Below are positions 1-11,933 of a stretch of 64,000 nt of DNA, piece after piece. The notes under the pieces are model-generated. The model ran no database searches. It was given only the letters and a program-made list of their open reading frames with translations, and was not told the DNA's origin. Positions within the stretch are counted from its first letter, which is position 1. Each line of letters begins with the position of its first letter. The stretch is from Pyrrhoderma lamaoense (Eukaryota; Basidiomycota; Agaricomycetes; Hymenochaetales; Hymenochaetaceae), in contig NBAZ01000010.1 of the NCBI GenBank assembly GCA_002794735.1, positions 1,178,001 through 1,242,000 of the forward strand, read 5' to 3'. The translations under genes and the position numbers were made by a program.

Positions 1-3000
1 GTGTACACTGGAGTCCCAAAGAGCGGTGGCAGTGATATGACCAGATCCATCTGGCTTGAAAGAGATATCTTGTTGTTTCAAAAGCGTTAGATCGTACATA
101 TCTTTAGAAGTGGACTCATGCACCCGGCCCTTTGGATCTAGGAGTCGGACATGACCGATACGTATCCGAGTGATTTCCGTCCACGGAAGTTGGCGCCCAG
201 AATTTGATGTTAGTGTAAGAGTTAACCGGCGTTGAAGCCCCTGGTGCAGTGAAAAGCGGCCCGGGTCTAATGAACTTTGGGAGACCACAGGCACGGGTGT
301 ATATTGGCCGTCGGGTGCTAGCTCTCGGACCTGGAGCCAGGCTGCTACGTCGTGAACTTCTTCGACTAGAAAATCTGTCTCCGAACGACGCATATTTGGC
401 TGAATAACACGTTTACTATCCTGCTCCTCAGGAGTGTCGGCCCTGGTTGGATTCCTTGATTCTCGCAGCTCGTCCCATCTTTCAAGACGTTCTAAGAACG
501 TCGGGGTGACTCGTGCAAAGAACTCGATAGGAGCGTAGCCCTGACGCAGGTATTGCGCCACCTTGGATGTTACAGCAATAGTAAAAGTACGGCGAAGTTT
601 CATGTCAGAAAGTGTAGAAGCTTCTAGATCTATAGCATTTGAAGAAAATGTTTCTTCGGAAGACAGGCTAGGTCCATAAAACGAAGATAAACGAACTTGG
701 ATGTGCGCAGCTGTAAAATCGTGGGTTGAGAGACCTTTAACCGTATCAACAGTCAAAGCAAATGTCAATTTACTCCCACTAGGTATAAGAGTAGGCAGAA
801 TAGAAGTATTGTTTGTAGAATTTGAACCGTTATTGTGCCTCGGTGGGACAACGATGTTCAAGACTTTCAGTTCTATACGGCATGATCCAATAGCCTCTGC
901 AGTGAACCTACAGAAGATCGGAGCGATACACGTGGATGAAATTCTTCTGGACAGAGGTGCAAGGCTCACAAGGGCATTCCCTATGAAAGAAAATTCCGGA
1001 GCCGGAGTATCATAAAATGGTTCTTCAGCCGAGAAGTGTTGGGAGTATGAAGGGCGATCAATGAATGCAGTGAGGTTTCTCATGCGTTGTAGTTGTTGCT
1101 GTAAACGGTCAAATGACCAGACATAAATTGCTTTGTGTCGCTTATCCAAGACTTTCACCGCTACAGAAGGTTGGGTCGCCGATGCTAAAATGGGATCTAC
1201 AACATCTCCAAATTCATCCAGCCCCGCAATATCTGCTACTGCTGATCTCGGGGCAGCAAGGCAACCGCCGGATGCGATAGTGAAATTATAAGACACATCT
1301 TTACCGAGTTCTTTGCTGAATGTTCCGAATATCAATGTACAATCTTTCTAAAAAGAGACATCAAACCTACCTTATAACATTGGCCTCTTTCAAACTGACC
1401 GCATTTGACAAAACAGACTCGGCCATTGAGAAGGACCTTTGGGTTCTCCACTTGTTCAAGACTTTACGGATGAGACGTAGTTGCCTCGCGGGATAAATTA
1501 CTGGCTCAATTGATTCCATGTCAGTTATCGGGGTTCCCCTAGCTTTGGCCTCTAAAAGACGTTTCATGTGCACTTGAACAAGTTTTAATTGTGCCTCCAT
1601 TTGCTCCTTTTCTGCCTTGATATCTTCCGCCTCAGATGAACCCCCATCACTCAAAGCCTGAAGTCGTAGTTCATGTTCTGCTTTTTGTGTTTCAAGTTGA
1701 TTTTGTGTAGATTTTAATGTATTATCTAGTTCTGGGGTCCCGGCATCGATGCTAGTATCGTCTGTCATAACATCGCTCGGCATAGGCTTCCCTGACTCAC
1801 TCCAGACATCATCGGCTTGAGATAGGCTACTCTCCGGTCGCTTGGAAGAAGTGATGTCTCGCAGTGTTTTGACCTTTGAGATCTTTTCGTATAGCTTGTT
1901 AAGGTCCTCATCAGGTAGATTATCTAATGTTGGATCCAAGCCAAGTCGAGCGAACGCAGCCTCGCGCTTCGCGAAGTTCCAATCGACGTCTTCAAGATCC
2001 GCCGAAGACGTTGGAGAATCGGGCCTCGTTACTGGAGTACCCTGACCATCACCTTCCTGTAGCTCACTAGCCGTAATATTCATATGTAACGAAGTTCTTG
2101 CAGTTATTCTGTCTCGCTGTTTGCGGACCTCCTCCGGGTTATTGAACCGGAATACATGGTGTTCCCCTTAATTTCCGGATAAGCAAAAAAGGGTAGAAAA
2201 ACTTGACAGGAAACAACAAAGTTACCTAGAATAATTCTATAACCAGAACGAAGTTTATAACCCTGGGAAAATAATGTTTAGCCTATAACCACAACATCGT
2301 AATATGTGTTACCTGGTCTACGGCGATCTCCTTTCCATTTAAGAACTAGAGGGATATATGTTTTAGATTACCCCTTATGAAGTGAATTATATCAAGACGT
2401 ACTGTTGATCCACCTGGTAAACCATATAAGTTCACTTTTCCATCAATGTTTTCGAAATAGCAATGCTCTTCAGAGATATTTTCTCCGCTAAGGCGAATTG
2501 CCAAGGGTTTCTCGCTATCAAGCCTACCCACCTATATCCTCTCTGAGTTTATCACGCTGATTTGGATACATCAGACACATACCATAGTTTTTCCTGGTTT
2601 AAGTTGATAGATCAGACATTCGCTCATCAACGGGTCTATTTGTCGTGTATCAGTGAGCACTTCAAATTCTATACGCAACAAATTCAGACCTTCGTTCTAT
2701 AGGTGTCATTGCTATATTAACAATATTTCAAAGTTTTATATGACGAAGAAAATATTTACCAAGTTCACCAGATGTGGCATCTTTAAGAAGCACAGATAAG
2801 ATACCTTAACCAATGGTGTAGTCCATTCGTACATACCTTTTTGGGCGTGTGTACCCCAACGTTATTCTTTTCCACAGTTATACCAAGTTCTTCCAATGCC
2901 TTCTCCCTTTCCTTTTGGACTTCTTGCGTTCTCTCCATCTTCTGTTCCCAAGTTTCATTCAGGCTTTGCATTAGCTTTTCACTACTTTCAAGCTGATCCT

Positions 3001-4709
3001 GTAGCTCCGCTTTGGTGACAGTCTTCAGTGTACCATCCTTTGCCTGAAAAGTGACAACTTGCTTTTCAGCCGGAACCTTAGGATCAAAGACTGCTTCGCT
3101 CGAGGAACCAGAAACACGAGCTTGGCAAAAAGTGAGTACTGAGTAATGTCAGGGTAGGAAACACAAACCTCGAAGCATTTCAAGTTCCTCCTTGAGCTCA
3201 CGCACAAGTTTCGCGTTAGGATCCTCATTAATTACAGCTTTATTCTTGATCTTCTTGGCCTGGTCTGCGTAACGTAGGGTACTGAGTGTCTCATCATAGT
3301 CTGCAGGTGAGATTGCAGCAATCATAGCCGTCTTTGAATTGCCTCCTAAACTATCCTTAAGCAACCAAGTCAAGACCTAGACTAAGGTTAGTCTGAGCTC
3401 TTCTTTCCATTATAGAGTTCTTACAGAATCCCGATAAGGAATAAACTCTTCAGCCTTCCCCTTTTTTCCCTTCTTACCTTCCGATTGACTAGCAAGCGCT
3501 AGGGAAGAGATGACCTTACCAAGCGTCGTAAGGGATTTATTGATATTGGCGCCTTCTTTGAGGCGCTGGCCAGAGGCTCCAGTTGAGTTTGCACGCTCAG
3601 AACCTGCTAAATCGACAAGACTTTGTAACGTGACTACAGTCAGTTGTGTTAGCTAGGTACAGTTTACTCAAGTACAGCTCACTTGATGCGAGAAACTTTT
3701 TCAGTATCCAGGTTTGTCGCAGTATCGTGTCGCTTCATTGTAAGTAGAAGAGTAAAGACAGCATGTGAACGAGATGATGTTTCATTCATATTAGTTGCTG
3801 CTACTGTCCGAGCTTTATTACCTTCATCCATCAGAGTCATCATTTCGTCATAATTTGAGACAACGAGCTTTGATAGATCCTCTACGTATGGTCCCAAACT
3901 TGGATGTTCACGAACCCGAAGGTTACCGGTATTCTTGGGATTTAGAAGATCGCGGACCTTCTCGTTATATATCTCAATATAAGAGACCTCGACAGTGAAC
4001 TTTACATTTGGATCCGCAGCCATTTTATCGTTCACACGTGTGAACAACTCTGAACATGTCAAAGGAATAATACCCTTGTCGGCACCGTCTTTCATTTGAT
4101 GCATTATTATATGGGGTAGAGCTTCAGTAAGAAGACTCACTTACATCCCATCATACTGTATGACTTTCCAGAGCCTGAGTAAGTGTATCAGAAGATTGAT
4201 TCTACATATTCTTTAGTTACAAACCTGTCTGTCCATCTGAAGAATTTGAATTAGAAAACTAATTTTGACTAGTACAAATGCAGACTCACAAGCTAATATA
4301 CATGCGTTAAATCCGGAAAATCCATGATCTAGCAGTTCTTTTCCGAGGTCATTATATAAAGTATGCTGAGAACAGTATTTAGGATCGTTCCTGTCGCCTG
4401 CAGACCAGTAACTCTTGTCAAAGCTGAAAGCCATTGTCTTCTTTTCTGACGACCGTCCAGACATAGCTTGTGCTTGTGAGCTACCTGGCTCCGGGGGGTC
4501 AAGAAACGTAGAGTTTCCCTCCATACGGATAAGAGGTTTTGCACCCCGTGCAAGCTCTATAAGGTATCAAGTTTATTCATCATAGTAACCAGGTGTTTGT
4601 ATCAGAGCTAGTACATGGTTAGATATGAGCTATAGGAGAATATACCTCGTGTATTGAGAGGACGACATCGAACAACGACCTTGATATTACCTTCCCCAGC
4701 TTCAGCCAT
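1..4709 (-). CDS. Kinesin-3 motor (Unc104/KIF1A type), 3' part cut by window edge
   Basis: Plus-end-directed microtubule motor expected to carry endosomes and vesicles. The ATG at 4709 opens [20 protein letters not shown], the usual start of the family. Spliced exons give a full motor domain: Walker A GQTGSGKS (split over 4140-4240), switch I NETSSRSH near 3770-3790, and switch II DLAGSE near 3610 followed by the NINKSL helix. An FHA domain follows (about 2100-2530, with HHVFRFNNP). A coiled-coil/KIF1B-like stretch lies at 1367-2083, and the DUF3694-type stalk region at 1-1314 ([25 protein letters not shown] at the very edge). This domain order is diagnostic of kinesin-3; a C-terminal PH domain would lie beyond base 1. 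A 12-nt micro-exon (4225-4236) encodes most of the P-loop start. The intron between 1371 and 1314 is best read as about 55 nt. Confidence 0.95.
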
Positions 4710-7700
4710 GCTCTGCAACTCTGAATGACGGCCGTTGCAGATGACACCAAGGGTGTTCTAAACGAGGTCAGAATTAACGCGGTTACCTCTAATGTTACGC
4801 GTAGATGGGCTGGTTATGTCAGCAACGCGGTAAACGTGCTCTTGCTCGTGAGTTTTTTCCATGACCATCATGGTTTCAGACAGCCTCCTATCTGCTTCTA
4901 CGTATACCATGCAATACAAAATCTCCTTTAACACATTTTTCTCAACAGTGCACTCTTAACAATGACATATACATACATAGCTCAATCCATCACTCCGATT
5001 ATATGTCCTGATACAGTCGACTCTTCGCCAACCTATGGTTACAAATAGCATTCATATTGAGCAACCTAGTAAAGAATTATTCTACTTTTGGCTATCTACT
5101 TCGTGTCTTTCGGAAGTCCGACAAGAGAGGGCATATAAGATTTGAATGACATATCATTCTTTTCTTAGATTATGATGTCAATTGTTTCTATCTAGCATTG
5201 AAACCTGTTGTAGGCAGCACATGGTCAATCTTTCAGTTTGTGATTCCCCGGACCCTCAAACACTGCAGTACATGCTCAATCGTGACACTCTCGGGAGCGC
5301 TTGCTTCGGGCACGAACGTGAGTCAAAGTATGTTTAACGGAATGAAACAACTTGATTCCGTCCGTATGTACGGGAGTCCGTTGCGGCCTTTTGTGGCATC
5401 ATCTTCAATGCTGTAAGCATCGCGATATTCGGTATCCTTATGTGAGCTGATTATACTCGAAGTCGTGGGTCTCTGTATCCCGGAAACGGATTCTACTCGG
5501 TGTTTTTAAAGGAAGGATCATTGCCCGTCTCTATCTTTAATTTTTCAAAGCGCATCTACGCTTAATTTCCACTTGTAAAGCTATAGGAACACCGAGGGTG
5601 GTACAGATTGACGACACTCCGTGGTCTTATCCTGATTTGAATGACGTCTACTGTACTGAACATATCAGTCGAAGTCAACCATGTGTATCGCATGCATGCC
5701 ATGCCTCACTAACCTCAAACTTTATTAGGATTTTAGGTGAATTGCATCTACCTTTCGTCATGCTCTTGTTACTTTATCTCCGCTTTCTTCAGAAATTTGA
5801 TGGATACAACGTCATTCCTCTCGTCTCAAGTTTTCAATCGTTATTTCTCGAATATGCGTTTGTCAACCCCAGTTTTTTGGCTAGCGACTCCAGACCCGGG
5901 GCTATTTCACCCTTACAGGTAGTACAAGGAAGCTACGAGCGAGTAAGAGGCTCTCAGTATGCGACGATCTCGGCTTTCTTCTGTTGGTAAGAGAGGAGAG
6001 GGTGGGAAGGTCTCAAATAAGGGGACCCTTGAACAAATTAAATACGTGTTTTGACGTGATGACAGGTTCCAGTTGCAGTCAGCGCAGAGCATAACGAGTG
6101 TATGCAAATTTTACTCGACCCAGACCCAACCCTGTGTGCAGCGACGCCGTGAGAAAAAGGATATTCATCATCAAAAGGTAAAGTAAAAACATCCTATTAT
6201 AATTTCAGTTCAAATTAGTTTTTTATACCTGCGTCATACCTTAGGGATTTCCTCTCGGAACTTATGCACGACTATGAACGATATCCTGGTATCAGTGATC
6301 CGCGAGTAATCATTATTTACTTTTCCACAACCTTCTTGATATAACAGGGTCTGCTGACCTTTTCTAGATCATCACCAATGACGCCGAATCCTGGGGATAA
6401 AACTGCAGTATAATAAGGTTCCCACGCTCTATGTCTTAAAGTGAAAACTTGGGTTGGATTAGAGTCTGAGGTGGATTATTGAAGAAAGGCCTTGATGACC
6501 CAATTTCTAATAAATCATTGATAGAAGAAGGGAAGAAGAATCGGCCAGGCATGGTCCGACTAGAGTTGACTTAAGTGGTATTGTCTCCGAATACTTATCT
6601 TTTTATGCTAACCATCGGTATAATGGAGGCTCCTTCGCGTTAGGCATATTGGATTTCCTAACGAAGTCCTGAAGAGGGAAAAATAGGTTTACCTTCTCTA
6701 ACATTTTCATTGGTATAAGTATCCCAGACGCTTTAATTCCATTGAAAGTTACAGGTACGAGATCTCTGCTTCATGACATTCACTTACGTTTCATTTTACT
6801 CTAACAATGCACAAGTCCAATCGATGACAGACAAGTCCTAGAGAAAACAAAAACAGTCAAACAACTACCTGGTCAGAGAATCTTTTTCGCATCTAGTCCG
6901 TCCTTTTATTAGTGTGCGAATACAGAAGCTTTGAGAGAAGCGGTCTGTATACGGGTTGCAAAGTTGCCTTCTGACTCCAGGACTTAAACCCGAGAAAGTG
7001 GAGTAAAGAAGTCTATATTCTTTTTCTTTGAATTTTAATATCGCAAAAGAGTACGGCTCATTCCGTCCGCACTTCTGCTGTTTGTTTATAGGAGGACATG
7101 AGGTGCTCTATATTGGATTAGCCTAGTCCTATAAAGGTTATTTGAAGATAGCGAGCAAGTGTATTACCCTAATTAGTCGCATCAGCATCAGATAGCTCGT
7201 ACAGGCAAGTGAACGTTATATAAATTAATTATAGCCTTGCTATTTGATGCAAGTTCATTCCATCAAGATAAAGAGGAATGCTAGCGTGGGTATAACCATT
7301 GTGGAGATGGGTTGCCTAGCTGTAAGCAAAAAAATCCTCATGGCGTCTGTTGCACAATTCATATACCAGATTTGAGACAGGACTGTGTGCAAGCCACGGG
7401 TCCTGAGAAAATCTTGAACTATCATTATGGTGCTTTATTTTTTTTTCCACCCGAGATACAAATTTGTTCTGGTATCCTTTTTTTGATGATGGAAGTATGG
7501 GGACCTCTGACACCCGGCGATATTTGCATAATTGCTTACTTCACTAAATCTGTGCAATTTTGTCGTGAGTTATTGGGGCAATAATATTACAAACGGATGC
7601 TCGAACGCCGCGCTCATAATTTTGAAGGCGAACTCCCGTTCTCACGGATCCTACTCTTAATTTGAACAGGTCCATATGTCCATCCACTTTTGTCTCATCG

Positions 7701-8124
7701 GCAAAATTCTTCAATCGGATTTTTTTCTGGACAACAAACTTCTCTTCCCGTATTGTCGATGAGCGCTTTTACGTCTTGGCCAAAAGATGCCACCACCACG
7801 TTCTTCCTGCCAGCAAAAATTCTACTTCTCTTCTTGCACAAACTTATCCTAGGTCCCTTGAAACAAAGTCCGAGAGCCTGCTTCCCATCCGATGACTTGC
7901 CCTCGTAGTCTGATTTCCAATACACTCCTTTCAGCTTCTCCTCGCTCAACATGCGTTCGCCGTGGGTTTTCATGTCCAGAGAACTATTTATTCTGCTCCT
8001 TGTTGCCGTATTTTTTTCTACTCCCCAGTTCGCCTTGTCTTGTCTCCTCAGTGTTACTCCTTGTTCACTTTTTGCTAATAGTTACTAGTAACTCTCAACA
8101 TACACATCCTACTGAAGTTTCAGC
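4710..8124. other. Long intergenic stretch without a convincing gene
   Basis: No open frame here shows a recognisable domain or a believable exon chain. Candidate frames at 5598-5990 (+), 7312-7584 (+) and 7662-8218 (three overlapping frames on both strands) are short, overlap each other and match nothing I know. On the minus strand at 5180-5440 a frame reads well for long stretches but is broken by two TGA codons, so it may be a decayed gene. One ACGCGT hexamer lies at 4797-4802, about 90 bp upstream of the kinesin ATG. The right end must hold the promoter and 5' UTR of the gene starting at 8125. No tRNA or 5S gene was recognised. Confidence 0.5.
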
Positions 8125-10154
8125 ATGGGTGCATCACTATCATCTTCGGTCGGGATTGTTTCTCCCCCCTCAATACCGGCTTTGTCAGTTTCCCTACCCA
8201 CACCTCGCACATGGTTAGGGTCATTTGGTTAGCATATTATCATGTATCTAAAACCACTGCTTTCAATATTTATCTTAATCTTCAGCACGATCCTCTCTAC
8301 TTGCTGTACTCGAGCAAGCCATTACTATCGGACATCTCACTATTGTTGACAATGGGATAGAATATGAGTTTGGTGAACATACAATAGGAGAAAATGATCT
8401 TCGACTCACAGTAATCAATGAAAACTTTTGGAGTCGTGTCCTCATGTGAGACTGAGCCTCACCGTAGTTTTAAACATCTTCTCCTGACCTATACAATCTT
8501 CTATCTTTAGGTCTGGTGATCTCGGATGTAAGCGCGGCAATAATGCGTCCGAATTGTCCCTAATCTCTTTATAGTTAGCGAGGCATACATGATTGGTGAC
8601 GTTCAGGTCTCTAATCTCAAAGCAGTTATGGATGTAAGTTGTAAATGATGAATCTAAAAATCTTATTTAACTCTAATCGCTTCTACGCAGTTGTGGCTCG
8701 ACAATCAATCTGGATTGTCCAATCTGTCCTTGACGGCTAACAGGGTCATCTCGGCATTCAGTGGCTTGTCGAACGCATTTACAGGCCAAACCAAAGCAAG
8801 GGCTAGGCTCAATGCAATCGCGAGCTACGATCAGTCAAATGAGCTCTTCAAAGTTAGTAAGGGACCATATTGAAAATCCTAATCATTACTAATGCCATTT
8901 ATACAGGCATTTCTCAGTAAGGAGATGATGTACTCAACTGCACTCTGGAGCGAAGTAGAAGGTGGCGTTCGTGGCGATCTAGATATGGGTCCCAGACCCG
9001 GGGATCTAGAGGCTGCGCAAATGCGTAAAATCCATCATGTTCTTCGCAGGGCCCGTGTAAAACCAGGTTCGAGACTGCTCGAATTTGGCTCGGGGTGGGG
9101 TGGGCTAGCTATCGAGGTCCGTAGATCAGGTCAATCGTACTCTACGCAGCGAAAAGTTCTGATATAATTCTATTATAGGCTGCTCGCTCGTTTGGGTGCG
9201 AAGTCGATACTATTACTCTTTCTAAGGAACAAAAGGCACTTGCAGAAGAACGCATCAAAGAAGCTGGTCTCGAGGGCCGGGTCCGAGTACATCTCATGGA
9301 TTACCGTGAACTCCCACCAGAATTCGAGAAGGCTTTTGATGCCTTCGTGAGCATCGAAATGATAGAGGTAAAAGCTTTTATTGATTTACGTCTGTCATAT
9401 ATATTCTCATGCATGATTTACATCTTTCTTCTAAAGCATGTTGGTGCCAAGGTCTGTTCACATCAATTCTTTGGTAGTGCCCAGTGTGGTTGACATGTGT
9501 TGTGTTGCTAGCATTATAAAACCTATTTCTCTCTTGTTGACTGGGCCCTTAAATCGGAAAATGCTGCGGCTGTAGTCACATCCTCTACGTTCCCCGAGTC
9601 TCGATTCTCCAGCTACCAGTATGTCCTTCTTACGAGAATTGTTCTTCTTCTACTAATCACGTCTCTCAGAGCGGAAGACTTCATGCGTCGTTATATGTGG
9701 CCAAACTCTTGTTTACCAAGTGCAACATCTCTAATAACAGCTGCAAATACTGCAACTCAGGGTCGATTCACTCTTGATGGTGTTGAAAACCACGCTGCTC
9801 GTAAGTAAAAAATACATCAATATCGTGTTCAAGAGGCTTACTAGTGGGTTATCGATAATCATAGACTACCCCCGGACACTTAGAGAATGGGGTAGGCGCC
9901 TCGAAAAGAATCTTACGATGGATATGATAGCCAAGGATTTCCCGGAAGTGCGAAACAATCGATCGGAGTTCGAGGCATTCAAACGTAAATGGCAATATCT
10001 CTATGCATACGCTGGTGCTGGATTTGCTAAGGGGTATATCACCTGTCATATGTTGACATTCATTCGCCAAGTATGTTTCATTAATTTTTTGTATGCGTGT
10101 GTCTCGGAGCTGACCTCTTTAAAGAACGACGCCCCCGCAGTATCATGTTATTAA
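8125..10154 (+). CDS. Cyclopropane-fatty-acyl-phospholipid synthase-like SAM methyltransferase
   Basis: Would transfer a methylene (or methyl) group from S-adenosylmethionine to unsaturated acyl chains. The spliced protein has the CFA-family N-terminal fold (GHLTIVDNG, GDLGFSEAYMIGDVQV), then the Rossmann SAM site LLEFGSGWGGLAIE near 9080-9120. The EMIEHVG motif follows, and the C-terminal part contains NHAAHYPRTLREW and GYITCHML. No obvious membrane helices precede the catalytic domain, which argues against the related fungal sphingolipid C9-methyltransferases. The start at 8125 is chosen because its exon joins in phase through the donor at 8228 to ARSSLLAVLE. The stop at 10152-10154 follows a final exon reading NDAPAVSCY. 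HVGAK is encoded by a 15-nt micro-exon (9437-9451). The family is thought to be bacterial in origin; the introns show it is long established here. Substrate unknown. Confidence 0.88.
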
Positions 10155-10392
10155 TGAGCTCATGCTGATTTACAATTCTCTTTTACACAAAATGGGATGG
10201 ATTCACGGATGAACGACCTCTGTAGCATTTACTATTTTATTTTATTTTATGTAAATAGACTGTTATCATTACCATTTATTATTGTCTCAATAAAAGAAGC
10301 ATGCATTTATGACTACATTGTTCTTGAACAGCATGCGAAATCTTCGGATTCTAAGATCGAAGACAGTTCCAGAAGTAAGCTAGAATTATAAG

Positions 10393-10412
10393 CTGAAAGT
10401 TCTCACTTTCAG
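10393..10412. repeat. Perfect inverted repeat (hairpin)
   Basis: Eight-base arms CTGAAAGT and ACTTTCAG separated by TCTC, about 240 bp downstream of the CFA-like stop. It could act in 3' end formation or be chance; no function is shown. Confidence 0.5.
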
Positions 10413-11828
10413 TTAATGATGAGAGTTCGAAATCATTGGCCATCGATAAGGTTCGCCTTAAACGAGTTGTTAGTTCGATGTAGAAGCATAGAATCGAAGC
10501 CTTGATAAAGCTTAAAGGAAACCTACAAGGGTTTTCTTGGGATAAATATGCAACCAACTGACCTTAGTTCATCTTCCCACTGAAGAAAAGCTCACTTACG
10601 GGCTATAGTTTATCTACGGGGACATTCAAGCCCAGATGGGCAATGCTAACTACTGAACTGTTTTACCGTCTACAGATCCGATTGGGGCAAGTGAACTATC
10701 TTTTGGTTCTTTGAGGTCCTATGTTAGAATTGCTTAATAATTGAATCAAATCTTCCGTTCCTGGAAATCGGGGACCCCGATATTACATGAATAAATCAAG
10801 CAAAGAATTTGGAGAATATTAATACCGTGAGATTGGCTCAAGATTCTCAGATTTGAGTTTAAAGGTTCCACTTCTTCTTATACTTCCGGTGTTAAGATCG
10901 GGAGCTAGCTTGAGAACGAAACCCAGGAAATGCAATTAGAAATTACAATTCCACTGAGCATAACTTCCGCTCAGAAGACAGCTGAATAAGTTCATTAGTA
11001 TTAACGGCGGGAAGAGGTGAAGCCAATTATGATTGTTAAATAGTGAGTTAGGAGCTCTGTGAGTTCTGTGGGAAGTACATATAGGTATGTGGTTCTTAGA
11101 CTCTTAGCTTCAGACGGAAAGCAGGTTCCGACTGTAAGCGTGGCTTCCACGGCTTATTTCAATGTCGTCAATTACCAGGGACAAAAACGAATAATATCCC
11201 GTAAGATGATTGCCACATTTAATCTGTTTTCGCTAAGCGTTGGGATTTGACTTTGGATCTTGTTCAGGGTCATAGTTAGACCAGCCGGCAGGTGGATAGT
11301 ACACTAAGCTACGTAAAGATCCTCGGAGATCGTGGCGGTAAATACTAGACGGTTATGTTATGGTATATCAGAGGGGACAGGCTCAGAGAGATTGTCTTGG
11401 AATAATTGCCTGCAAGTAGACTTGGCTACTGGAAGCAGTAATCGGAGAACTTCTTCTGAAGCTGAAAGGGTTATTAGCCGATTGTCTTTTCGGACATCGC
11501 GATTAGGTGCGAAGGAGAAGGGTCTTGAATGTTGAGCCAGTCGCGGCAGAAGCGTCCATCACTATGTTTCTTTATTACCTAGTCCAGTTCTTGAAGAAAT
11601 TGGTCAACGGCCATATGGTTATAGTACCACTAAAAAGGTAGGATATGATGTAATATATTATCTTTATTACGATAACTTCAGATAAGAGAAGACAGCTACT
11701 TTTCAATATGTTCACTGCTGCATGTAGTAAGTAATATCGATGCGAATATCAGAGATCAAAGTGATGGGATGACATTGATTATATACACAGTACGTTACAT
11801 AATACTGAGTAAGCAATTGAGGCACGTG

Positions 11829-11861
11829 CAGTTTGACGCGACTAATGGTCGCGTTGCACTG
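11829..11861. promoter_or_regulatory. Inverted pair of MCB-like sites (ACGCGA) upstream of MBP1
   Basis: Two 14-nt arms match at 11 positions around a 5-nt loop. Each inner arm contains ACGCGAC (11836-11842 and its complement at 11848-11854). ACGCG is the core recognised by APSES proteins of the MBF type. An E-box CACGTG (11823-11828) abuts it. The site sits 73-105 bp before the MBP1 ATG, so autoregulation by MBF is a reasonable inference. Confidence 0.5.
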
Positions 11862-11933
11862 ACCGTGACATATTAGATTGTTTGAAAGAAAGAAAAACTA
11901 GCCCAAGGACTCTGCTCGTATCCGGACAAGGCA

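Larger units (their letters stand above)
10155..11933. other. 1.8 kb upstream region of MBP1, no gene seen
   Basis: Only short frames without recognisable domains occur on either strand. A perfect hairpin (8-bp arms, 4-nt loop) lies at 10393-10412. The minus strand of 11040-11560 contains fragments with coding-like composition but many stops, so a decayed element is possible though unproven. The last 110 bp carry an inverted repeat with two ACGCGA sites and an adjacent CACGTG (annotated separately). The length is far above that of most intergenic gaps in this window, so it may hold extended regulatory sequence for the cell-cycle factor downstream. Confidence 0.45.

Noticed and set aside
1348..1370. 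A 23-nt intron in the kinesin gene
   Set aside because: The AG at 1348 does not restore frame. Using the later acceptor before 1314 gives a normal 55-nt intron and the conserved [11 protein letters not shown].
7662..8218. Overlapping plus-strand frames before the CFA gene as a separate gene
   Set aside because: Three frames on two strands overlap, none has a domain, and the region must contain the CFA promoter and 5' UTR.
10155..11933. An LTR retrotransposon relic
   Set aside because: No terminal repeats, primer-binding site or polymerase motifs could be seen.
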